DNA of 7,583 bases from assembly GCA_947623975.1 (NCBI GenBank), contig CANQHY010000057.1:1-7583 (forward strand), given 5' to 3'. Under the pieces are notes generated by a model, which was not told the origin of the DNA, ran no database searches, and was given only the letters and a program-made list of their open reading frames with translations. Source of the DNA: an uncultured Bacilli bacterium. GTDB lineage: Bacteria > Bacillota_I > Bacilli_A > RF39 > UBA660. Position numbers and translations under genes: made by a program. Within the stretch, counting starts at the first letter, position 1. Every line of letters starts with the position of its first letter. This document shows, in pieces, positions 1-6,444 of the stretch.

Positions 1-270
1 AACCATCGCTTCATAAATACTTGTATCACCATGTGGATGATAATTACCTATTACATCTCCAACCGTTTTAGCACTTTTCCTATATGGTCTATCGTAAGTA
101 TTCTTTTCTTTATACATCGAAAAAATTATCCTTCTTTGAACTGGTTTTAGTCCATCCCTTACATCTGGAATTGCTCTATCTTGGATAATATATTTAGAAT
201 AACTACCAAACCTTTGACCCATTATTTCTTCCAAAGAATAGTCGTAAATTCTTTCAAGTACACCTTTCAT
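1..270 (-). CDS. parC: DNA topoisomerase IV subunit A, N-terminal part (runs off the window)
   Basis: The reading frame starts at ATG 270-268 and is open to base 1, giving 90 residues of a protein that is normally about 800 long. With ParE it forms topoisomerase IV, the ATP-dependent type IIA enzyme that decatenates newly replicated chromosomes. The visible part is the start of the breakage-reunion (winged-helix) domain: YSKYIIQDRAIPDVRDGLKP at about 24-43, QRRI at 45-48, and the quinolone-determining segment with HPHGD at 78-82 and Y86-E87. The catalytic tyrosine (near 120 in the family) lies outside the window. The RKSAKTVGDVIG wording and the place after parE favour ParC over GyrA. An AGAGG ribosome site lies about 7 bases before the ATG, and the preceding gene stops only 11 bases upstream, so the two are probably co-transcribed. 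Residue 83, the position of E. coli ParC Ser80, is Thr. Confidence 0.95.
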   Translation of the reverse strand, partial: MKGVLERIYDYSLEEIMGQRFGSYSKYIIQDRAIPDVRDGLKPVQRRIIFSMYKEKNTYDRPYRKSAKTVGDVIGNYHPHGDTSIYEAMV

Positions 271-281
271 TTTATCGCCTC

Positions 282-683
282 TTAACTATTAATACCATTT
301 GCTAATAAGTAATCATAAGTATTGATATAAACTTTATCAATTTTGTCCTTGGCATCGTTAACAATAGTATTCAATATTTTCTTTGTGTAAATTATATTTA
401 AATCTTCTTCGTATTTAGCTTTTTCTAATCCATCTAAATTAGGATTATCTTTACTATATCTATCAAAGGACAATTTCATATCCTTAGGATTTATATTTTT
501 TATTAATTTGCCATATATAAAACATGATTTTTCATCATCATGAGAAAAAAAGATATTCTCCAAATCACTTATACTAGCTCTTCCTTCTTCAAAAAGATAA
601 TAGAAAATCATCCCAAATTTACTAAATTCTGTTAATCTATTTTCTAGTTTTTTACTTGTCGTTTTATCCAATATTAAGGCCAT
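282..683 (-). CDS. Unrecognised 133-residue protein between parE and parC
   Basis: I do not recognise this protein. It is 133 residues long, rich in Lys, Asp, Asn and Ile, with no signal peptide, membrane segment or Cys cluster (one Cys), so it is probably soluble and cytoplasmic. Predicted helices are plausible at about 8-33 and 85-130. The start is well supported: ATG 683-681 is preceded by AAAGGGGTG, close to the ideal anti-16S sequence, about 5 bases upstream. The parE stop lies 12 bases before it and parC starts 11 bases after its stop, so the gene is embedded in the topoisomerase IV operon and very probably translated with it. An operon position does not prove a function. A role in topoisomerase IV assembly or regulation is possible, but so is a lineage-specific insertion. 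The strong ribosome site and tight packing argue that it is a real gene. Confidence 0.85.
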   Translation of the reverse strand: MALILDKTTSKKLENRLTEFSKFGMIFYYLFEEGRASISDLENIFFSHDDEKSCFIYGKLIKNINPKDMKLSFDRYSKDNPNLDGLEKAKYEEDLNIIYTKKILNTIVNDAKDKIDKVYINTYDYLLANGINS

Positions 684-695
684 ACTGCACCCCTT

Positions 696-2600
696 TTAAT
701 TTATTTTATAATCATCTTCCAATGAGAATTCAACGTTTTCTTCAATCCATTCTTTTCTAGGTTCGACACTATCACCCATTAAGATACTTACTCTTTTTTC
801 AGCAAGAAGAGCATCGTCTATTTTAACTCTTATAAGTTTTCTTGTATCAGGGTTCATAGTTGTATCGGCAAGTTGATCAGCATTCATCTCACCAAGTCCT
901 TTGTAACGTTGAACTTCGCATTTTTTATCTTTTGTTTTTTGTTTCATTTCTTCGATGTTATACGCATAATCAATGTTTTTGCCACAAGTTATTTTAAATA
1001 ATGGTGGAAGAGCAATGTAGAGTTTTCCTGCTTCGATAAGCGGTTTCATATAACGATAAAAGAAAGTTAAAAGCAAGCACTGAATGTGTCCTCCATCTTC
1101 ATCAGCATCGCTCATGATTATTACCTTGTCATATTCGCAATCTTCAATTTCAAAATTAGGTCCATACCCTGCTCCTATCGTATAAATCATCGTGTTTATT
1201 TCTTCATTTTTAAAAATATCATCGAGGCTTGCTTTTTCCGTGTTAATTACTTTACCACGAAGTGGCAAAATGGCCTGAAATTTTCGATCGCGTCCCTGTT
1301 TAGCAGAACCTCCAGCAGAATCTCCCTCAACTAAGAAAAGTTCGTTTTTATCTTTATTTCTAGATTGAGCTGGGGTAAGTTTACCCGATAGAGCCCTTTC
1401 TTTTTTATTGTTAGTTTTTCCTTTTCTAGCATCCTCACGTGCTTTTCTAGCTGCTTCACGTGCTATTTTACTTTTTAAAGATTTATCCAATATATCAGTT
1501 GCAACTTTTTTATTTTCTTCTAGAAAAAACTGTAGTTTTTCACTAACTATCGCCTCAACTACAGTACGAGCGAGTGGCGTTCCTAGTTTTCCTTTAGTTT
1601 GCCCCTCAAACTGCAATAATGCTTCAGGGATTTTTAAGCTTATTATAGCAGTTAGCCCTTCTCTTACATCGCTTCCTTCTAAAGGTCTATCTTTTGTCTT
1701 CACATAGCCATTATCTCTAGCATAATCATTAAAAACACGAGTTAAAGCTGTCTTAAAGCCAATCTCATGGCTACCACCATCAGGTGTCTTAACGTTATTT
1801 ACGAAAGAAATAATATTTTCTTGATAAGTATCGGTATACTGCATAGCAATATCTACCTCAATTTTATCTTTTGTCCCCTCGAACGCTATTACCTTATGAA
1901 GAGTATTTTTATCTTCATTTAAGTATTCAACAAATTCACGAAGGCCATTTTCATAATGATATTTATTGTCTCTTCCGGTTATTTCATCTGCTACCTCTAT
2001 TGTAAGTCCTTTCAAAAGGAAAGCAGATTCCTGCATTCTTTCACAAATTGTCGAAAAAGAAAAATTAGTTACAGGGAAAATCTTACTATCTGGAAGAAAT
2101 CTTACTATAGTACCTGTTTTATTAGTGGTTCCAATTTCTTTAAGAGGCGATGCTACTTTGCCCCCATCCTCAAAGCGAATAGAATACTCTTTCTTATCTT
2201 TTTTTATTATTACTTCCATCCACTCACTTAGAGCATTAACGACACTTGCACCAACACCATGTAATCCTCCCGATACTTTGTAGCCTGACTCTTCAAATTT
2301 TCCACCAGCATGAAGGATTGTATAGATAACCTCAGGCGTACTTCTTCCTGAAGCATGCATTCCTACAGGAACCCCTCTTCCATGATCTTCGACGCTTACA
2401 CTGCCATCTTTATGCATAACTATTTTAATATAATCTCCGAAACCATTTATCGCTTCATCAATGGCATTATCGACAATTTCCCAAACTAGATGGTGTAATC
2501 CTTTCTTATCAGTTGAGCCAATATACATACCAGGTCTTTTTCTTACAGCCTCTAGCCCCTCTAATATTTTTATTGAATTCTCATCGTATTTAAGTGCCAT
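696..2600 (-). CDS. parE: DNA topoisomerase IV subunit B (ATPase subunit)
   Basis: This 634-residue protein is full length for Gram-positive ParE. It binds and hydrolyses ATP to drive strand passage by topoisomerase IV. The GHKL ATPase domain has E41, D44-N45, the DHGRGVP loop at 72-78 and the GGLHGVGASVVNALS loop at 111-125. The transducer domain carries the QTK loop (334-336). The TOPRIM domain has EGDSAGGSA at 425-433 (E425 the catalytic Glu) and DADEDG at 498-503 (D498, D500, D502 bind metal). The C-terminal RYKGLGEMN is at 565-573. STDKKGLHHLV near the N terminus and FKNEEINT at 463-470 resemble ParE more than GyrB, and parC lies downstream. Gly504 stands where Ala is usual after DADxDG, a small change. 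The start ATG 2600-2598 has a GGAG about 8 bases upstream. It stops with TAA, followed at once by the ribosome site of the next gene. Confidence 0.96.
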   Translation of the reverse strand: MALKYDENSIKILEGLEAVRKRPGMYIGSTDKKGLHHLVWEIVDNAIDEAINGFGDYIKIVMHKDGSVSVEDHGRGVPVGMHASGRSTPEVIYTILHAGGKFEESGYKVSGGLHGVGASVVNALSEWMEVIIKKDKKEYSIRFEDGGKVASPLKEIGTTNKTGTIVRFLPDSKIFPVTNFSFSTICERMQESAFLLKGLTIEVADEITGRDNKYHYENGLREFVEYLNEDKNTLHKVIAFEGTKDKIEVDIAMQYTDTYQENIISFVNNVKTPDGGSHEIGFKTALTRVFNDYARDNGYVKTKDRPLEGSDVREGLTAIISLKIPEALLQFEGQTKGKLGTPLARTVVEAIVSEKLQFFLEENKKVATDILDKSLKSKIAREAARKAREDARKGKTNNKKERALSGKLTPAQSRNKDKNELFLVEGDSAGGSAKQGRDRKFQAILPLRGKVINTEKASLDDIFKNEEINTMIYTIGAGYGPNFEIEDCEYDKVIIMSDADEDGGHIQCLLLTFFYRYMKPLIEAGKLYIALPPLFKITCGKNIDYAYNIEEMKQKTKDKKCEVQRYKGLGEMNADQLADTTMNPDTRKLIRVKIDDALLAEKRVSILMGDSVEPRKEWIEENVEFSLEDDYKIN

Positions 2601-2644
2601 ATCATCATCTCCATAACAACAAATCTCTTTTAATGCGATAAAAA

Positions 2645-2664
2645 ATAAGCTATTTCTAACTTAT
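2645..2664 (-). terminator. Terminator-like hairpin with GAAA loop in the parE leader
   Basis: Read on the minus strand, bases 2664-2657 (ATAAGTTA) pair with 2652-2645 (TAGCTTAT) as an 8-bp stem with one G-U pair, closed by a GAAA tetraloop (2656-2653) and followed by T at 2644-2640. This is the form of a weak rho-independent terminator. It could end the priA/orf206 transcript that stops at 2722. It also lies downstream of the predicted parE promoter, so it could instead attenuate parE. The stem has only one G-C pair, so its strength is doubtful. Confidence 0.5.
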
Positions 2665-2680
2665 CCTCAATACTACCTAA

Positions 2681-2710
2681 AATATAACATATTTTTTAAC
2701 ATAAAGACAA
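2681..2710 (-). promoter_or_regulatory. Predicted sigma-A promoter of the parE operon (extended -10)
   Basis: On the minus strand, TTGTCT (2710-2705) is separated by 18 bases from TATATT (2686-2681), which is preceded by TGT to form an extended -10 (TGnTATATT). Transcription would start near 2674, giving a leader of about 73 bases before parE. The hexamers are imperfect (4/6 and 5/6), but the TG extension and the location in the only sizeable gap between priA/orf206 and parE support it. Confidence 0.5.
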
Positions 2711-2721
2711 GAGTTTTATTT

Positions 2722-3342
2722 TTATTTACACTTTGAATATCCTTTTTCCTTTAAAGGACTTTTATATTTTTCATAAGAAAGATACAAGGCTCTAAACTCC
2801 CGATACGACATAAAAGATTTTAAAAAGTAATAAAACATTTCTCCTGTTAAATTATCATGAGCAAGACTTACTATTTTTTTGTTATAATCATTTATATTTG
2901 TTGTAATACTCTTACTTGCTACAAGATATTTAGAAAATTCTGAATTACTATCAGATATTTCTCTATAGATATCAGCTAAAACACATCTAGTAGTAGCATC
3001 ATTAAGATCTATATAACTTCCATTAGCACATTTAGAAATTTTAGCCAAAGTATCATCTTGATAGACAGTATCTAAATAGATATTTTCACCATTACTGCCA
3101 CGATATCTAATTTTTGTATTTACTAAATCAAAAGAAGGATCATATCTTCTTTTATCCAAGTAAGATAAAAGATCTAAACTACCTGTAAATAAAGTAGTCA
3201 TCTTGTCAATTGTTGCAAGAAAAACTAAATCATTTTTTTCTATTTGGTCTTTATTCATAAAATCCATAACTGAAAAATCAAATACCATCTCTTCATCATC
3301 AGAATTTAATATAAGACTATATCTTCCTTTTGTATTCACCAT
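2722..3342 (-). CDS. Unrecognised 206-residue protein downstream of priA
   Basis: I do not recognise this protein. It is soluble in appearance, with no signal peptide or membrane helix, a mixed acidic and basic composition and four scattered Cys. The first half (about 1-100) looks strand-rich, with RYSLILNSDDEEMVFDFSV at 7-25. The second half is more helical, and residues 170-198 are rich in Tyr and Phe (YYFLKS, YREFRALYLSYEKY). The start ATG 3342-3340 has GGAGAGGG about 7 bases upstream, and this ribosome site lies within the 14-base gap after the priA stop, so translation is probably coupled to priA. In many Bacillota the genes after priA are def and fmt; this is neither. The gene stops with TAA at 2722, followed by the parE promoter region. 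A replication or repair role would be a guess from position alone. Confidence 0.85.
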   Translation of the reverse strand: MVNTKGRYSLILNSDDEEMVFDFSVMDFMNKDQIEKNDLVFLATIDKMTTLFTGSLDLLSYLDKRRYDPSFDLVNTKIRYRGSNGENIYLDTVYQDDTLAKISKCANGSYIDLNDATTRCVLADIYREISDSNSEFSKYLVASKSITTNINDYNKKIVSLAHDNLTGEMFYYFLKSFMSYREFRALYLSYEKYKSPLKEKGYSKCK

Positions 3343-3356
3343 AAACCCTCTCCACT

Positions 3357-5534
3357 CTAACTATTTATAGGATTAAAATCTATATCTATTTTTATTTTAT
3401 CATTTGAAAGATAATAAGCCAACACTTTTTCTAAGTAAGGATATAAATTATCTTCTTTTTTATATTTTAATATTATACCAAACCTATAAGTTTTATTAAT
3501 CATAAAAGTACTGCCAATAGAAGGTCCTAATACTACAGTGGATTTAAGGTTTTCTTTAAGTTTTATAGCAATACTATAACTTTCTTTTTTAGCTAGATCA
3601 TAGTCTTTACTTATTACTTTTATTGATACAATATAACAATATGGCGGATAATTTAACTCTTTACGTATTTTCATTTCTCTTTTAAAGAATTCTAGATAAT
3701 TATGTTCTTTGGCAAGTTTTATTGCATAATGATCACTATTAAAAGTTTGAATTATAACTTTTCCTGGTTTTTCTCCTCTACCACTTCTTCCTGCTACTTG
3801 GGATAAAAGTTGGAAAGTATACTCGCTGCTTCTAAAATTAGGTATCATAAGTTGAGTATCTGCATTTATTACTCCCACTAAAGTAACACCAGGGAAATCA
3901 AGTCCTTTAGCAATCATTTGTGTACCAAGAAGAATATCGTATTGAAAATTTCTAAAAGCAGAAATAATTTTTTCATGAGCTCCTTTAGTACTTGTTGTAT
4001 CTAAATCCATTCTAATTACTCTTGCATTAAACAATCTATTTAATTCTTCTTCAATTCTTTCTGTGCCAACACCTAATTGTTTAATAGATTTTTCTTTACA
4101 ATTTGGACATACTTCTTTTTTCTTAGCAGCAAAACCACAATAGTGGCATCTTTCCATATCACTACTTTTATGATAGGTAAGAGTTATATCACAGTTAGGA
4201 CATTTGCTAACATATCCGCAATTAGAGCAAGTAACAAAAGATGCATAACCTCTTCTATTTAGAAGAAGAATTATCTGTTCCTTATTAGCTAAACATTTTT
4301 CTATTTCGCTTTTAAGCTCTAACGAAAAATAGCTTCCCTTTTTTGATTCTTTATTCATATCGACAATAGATACAACAGGAAGGCTCATTTTATTTGCTCT
4401 TTTTTTAAGCTCTATAAGTTCATATTTTTTTACTACAGCCTTAGTAAAGCTCTCTAAAGAAGGAGTAGCACTACCTAATACTAATTGAGCCCTATGGTAT
4501 TTACAGCGTTCAATAGCAATGTCAATAGCATTATATTTAGGATTGTTTTCCTGTTTATAGGTACTAGTATGCTCTTCATCGATTATTATTACACCAATAT
4601 TTTTAAGTGGTGCAAAGATAGCACTCCTTGCCCCAATCACAATATGTACCTCTCCTCTTGCAATCTTTCTATATTCATCGTACTTTTCGCCATCACTAAG
4701 TCGTGAATGTAGAAGAGCAACATCCGTTTTAAATCTTTGCGAAAATCTTTCGACCATCTGCGGGGTAAGAGAAATCTCTGGTACTAGGACAATAGCACTC
4801 TTTCCAAGACTAATAAAGGCTTCGATAACATCCATATATACCTCAGTCTTACCGCTTCCCGTAACACCATATAAAAGATAAGTATGCTCTTTTTCTAAAT
4901 CAGAAAGTATTCTTTCTTTAGCTTCTTTTTGTTCCGCATTAAGTTCTACTTTCTTATAATTATTAGCTTCTTTTATATTGTAGCGATATTTTTCTTCTAA
5001 AGACTCCCTTAATATTTTTTTATTAAGTAAAGTATTCAAACTCGATAAAGAAATTTCTTTAAGATTATCTTTTAACACTTTACCAGTTAAAACTCTTTCT
5101 ATGATAGCTTTCTGTTTATCATTAAATTTGTAATTTAAAATTTCATCTTTAGCAATATTTAATTCAATAAATTTATCGTAACTTTTATTTATATTAGTTT
5201 TGTTTTGGGCTTTTAAGGCCTTTGGTAACATTGTTTGGTAGGCACTTATAAGAGTCGATAAGGTTCTATTTTTAACATATTTTCCAAGTGCTAAAAGTTC
5301 ATCATTTAAAATTACATCGGTATCGATTATTTCTTTTATATCCTTTAATTTTTGGATATCTAAATTACTATTTTCTACTATTTCTAAAACAAATCCTTCA
5401 AGCGTCATTTTACCAAATGGTACTCTAACTCTTATTCCTACTTTTATAGCATTAGAAAAATCTTTAGGTACATTGTAACTAAAGCATTTATCAACATTTC
5501 TATTTGCAAGCTCTACTAATACATTTGCTATCAT
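3357..5534 (-). CDS. priA: Primosomal protein N', replication restart helicase
   Basis: This 725-residue protein is close to E. coli PriA in length and somewhat shorter than the Bacillus protein. PriA recognises abandoned forks and D-loops, unwinds the lagging arm 3'-to-5', and recruits the proteins that reload the replicative helicase. The 3'-DNA-binding domain occupies about 1-105 and a winged-helix region follows to about 195. Helicase motifs are Walker A GVTGSGKT (223-230), DEEH (319-322), GSATPSLE (354-361), LNRRGY (425-430), GTQMIAKGLDFPGV (537-550) and QLLSQVAGRSGR (575-586). The zinc module between the helicase lobes has all eight cysteines as four CxxC pairs (436/439, 445/448, 463/466, 476/479). 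ATG 5534-5532 is the first start in frame, as an in-frame TAA lies 21-23 bases upstream. GGAG is only 4 bases from it, with a second AAGGAG at 5560-5555. The stop is TAG. Confidence 0.97.
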   Translation of the reverse strand: MIANVLVELANRNVDKCFSYNVPKDFSNAIKVGIRVRVPFGKMTLEGFVLEIVENSNLDIQKLKDIKEIIDTDVILNDELLALGKYVKNRTLSTLISAYQTMLPKALKAQNKTNINKSYDKFIELNIAKDEILNYKFNDKQKAIIERVLTGKVLKDNLKEISLSSLNTLLNKKILRESLEEKYRYNIKEANNYKKVELNAEQKEAKERILSDLEKEHTYLLYGVTGSGKTEVYMDVIEAFISLGKSAIVLVPEISLTPQMVERFSQRFKTDVALLHSRLSDGEKYDEYRKIARGEVHIVIGARSAIFAPLKNIGVIIIDEEHTSTYKQENNPKYNAIDIAIERCKYHRAQLVLGSATPSLESFTKAVVKKYELIELKKRANKMSLPVVSIVDMNKESKKGSYFSLELKSEIEKCLANKEQIILLLNRRGYASFVTCSNCGYVSKCPNCDITLTYHKSSDMERCHYCGFAAKKKEVCPNCKEKSIKQLGVGTERIEEELNRLFNARVIRMDLDTTSTKGAHEKIISAFRNFQYDILLGTQMIAKGLDFPGVTLVGVINADTQLMIPNFRSSEYTFQLLSQVAGRSGRGEKPGKVIIQTFNSDHYAIKLAKEHNYLEFFKREMKIRKELNYPPYCYIVSIKVISKDYDLAKKESYSIAIKLKENLKSTVVLGPSIGSTFMINKTYRFGIILKYKKEDNLYPYLEKVLAYYLSNDKIKIDIDFNPINS

Positions 5535-5566
5535 AAATCTCCAGTATAATTAATCTCCTTAATAAT

Positions 5567-5596
5567 ATGATAACACTTAGAGCGTATTTTTCACAA
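5567..5596 (-). promoter_or_regulatory. Predicted sigma-A promoter of priA (extended -10)
   Basis: On the minus strand, TTGTGA (5596-5591) is followed after 18 bases by TATCAT (5572-5567), which is preceded by TGT, again an extended -10 box. It lies just after the terminator of the upstream gene and about 30 bases before the priA start. Transcription would begin near 5560, close to the AAGGAG at 5560-5555, so on this model that upstream AAGGAG would not serve as a ribosome site. Confidence 0.5.
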
Positions 5597-5600
5597 ATTA

Positions 5601-5624
5601 AAAAGCTAGAAAGTTCTAACTTTT
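5601..5624 (-). terminator. Rho-independent terminator after the 145-residue gene
   Basis: On the minus strand, 5624-5615 (AAAAGTTAGA) pairs with 5610-5601 (TCTAGCTTTT) in a 10-bp stem with one T-G pair and a 4-base loop (ACTT). The stem ends in T residues and is followed by TAATTT. It begins 6 bases past the TAA of the 5630-6067 gene and ends before the priA promoter. The A-run before the stem would let it act in both directions, though there is no plus-strand gene to terminate. Confidence 0.7.
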
Positions 5625-5629
5625 AAATT

Positions 5630-6067
5630 TTATAAGTATTCTTTTAGTTTCTCAACGCTATCTTGTTGAAATTTCAAGACGTTACTTGCTAGTTTTACGA
5701 TATCTTTATTAGCTTCTTTTTCAAAGTCATCAATTCTTTTACTGATATCGACAATTCCCATTACAAGTCCTTGGATTACAACATCACTAATTTTGGAATC
5801 GCTGTTATCACTTTTTACATTTTCCTTTATCCCAGCTTTTGCTCCCATTTTGGCCATCATGCTAACTTTTTTAGGTTTTATCTTGTGTTCTTTTATAAGT
5901 TTTTTAGCATCTTTTAAATATTTTTCATATTCCTTTAGAATGTTTTCAATTGTTCTTTTAATTTTATTGTCTTTTCCTTGTAAATCTTTAAGTAATTCCG
6001 TTAATGTTGTAGTTGCCATTTCGCAATCTTGATAAATATACTCTAATAACTCATTTGTTTCATCCAT
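5630..6067 (-). CDS. Small all-helical protein, possibly ferritin-like four-helix bundle; function unknown
   Basis: The 145-residue protein appears almost wholly alpha-helical, with four likely helices at about 1-30, 34-64, 90-117 and 118-145 and a basic, Met-rich link at 66-82 (SMMAKMGAKAGIKENVK). The first helix carries YQDCEMATTTLTELL, reminiscent of DUF2383-type or spore-coat ferritin-like proteins, but I cannot see a full set of metal-binding Glu/His residues, so the fold and any metal site are inference. I have an impression of similar unnamed proteins in other gut Bacillota. No signal peptide or membrane segment is seen. ATG 6067-6065 is preceded by a strong GGAGG 7 bases upstream, but that site lies inside the 3' arm of a hairpin. 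The gene appears monocistronic, with its own terminator before priA. Confidence 0.87.
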   Translation of the reverse strand: MDETNELLEYIYQDCEMATTTLTELLKDLQGKDNKIKRTIENILKEYEKYLKDAKKLIKEHKIKPKKVSMMAKMGAKAGIKENVKSDNSDSKISDVVIQGLVMGIVDISKRIDDFEKEANKDIVKLASNVLKFQQDSVEKLKEYL

Positions 6068-6102
6068 AAAAAGTCCTCCACTAATATTATGGAAGACTTT
6101 TT
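6068..6102 (-). promoter_or_regulatory. Hairpin that buries the ribosome binding site of the 145-residue gene
   Basis: In minus-strand RNA, 6102-6091 (AAAAAGUCUUCC) pairs along its full length with 6079-6068 (GGAGGACUUUUU), a 12-bp stem with one U-G pair and an 11-base loop. The 3' arm contains the whole GGAGG ribosome site and its five U residues touch the AUG at 6067. The structure also has the shape of a terminator, so it may stop transcripts arriving from the surface-protein genes, hold back translation of the 145-residue gene, or both. Confidence 0.7.
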
Positions 6103-6106
6103 CTAA

Positions 6107-6137
6107 TTTATTCTTTTTTTTAATTTTTGTATGACAA
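6107..6137 (-). promoter_or_regulatory. Weak candidate promoter for the 145-residue gene
   Basis: On the minus strand a good -35, TTGTCA (6137-6132), is followed after 19 bases by AATAAA (6112-6107), a poor -10 (4/6) at long spacing. An A8 run (6121-6114) fills part of the spacer. This is the best promoter-like sequence in the 107 bases between the pseudogene and the start codon, but it is weak. Confidence 0.25.
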
Positions 6138-6216
6138 ATAGTTAATTAATTTATCTTTTATTAAAATATTTACTTTACTCTATAACGTACGGATCATTCG
6201 TCGTACCTCCACCACC

Positions 6217-6242
6217 TACTTTAATACCATATTTTATTGATA
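6217..6242. repeat. 26-base perfect repeat, left copy
   Basis: Identical over 26 bases to 6831-6856. On the minus strand it encodes ISIKYGIKV in the degenerate paralogue. It marks the C-terminal edge of the divergent part of the domain. Confidence 0.9.
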
Positions 6243-6421
6243 TCATCGGACGTACACCGATGGTGGCAGTAACAGTTGTTCTCTGAAACACTCCTTCAAA
6301 CGCGTCTAGCACAAAGGAAGTGAAACCAGTACGAACAGAGGCAGGAGAAATTGACCAATAACTGTCATAAGAATCTAAAGCTAAATATGTGTTTCTATTA
6401 CTAAATGTTGTAATATTGTTG

Positions 6422-6444
6422 TATCCGCCCATTGTTAATTCATC
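6422..6444. repeat. 23-base perfect repeat, left copy
   Basis: Identical over 23 bases to 7045-7067. On the minus strand it encodes DELTMGGY in the degenerate paralogue and marks the N-terminal edge of the divergent segment. Confidence 0.9.

Noticed and set aside
1086..2283. Open frames on the plus strand opposite parE
   Set aside because: They are antisense to well-conserved ParE motifs, lack ribosome sites and encode no recognisable protein.
4077..4706. Plus-strand open frames opposite priA
   Set aside because: They are the complement of the conserved zinc module and helicase motifs, with no independent coding evidence.
5793..6032. Plus-strand frame with hydrophobic residues opposite the 145-residue gene
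   Set aside because: The hydrophobic look comes from the complement of Lys/Glu-rich helices; the minus-strand gene has the strong GGAGG site.
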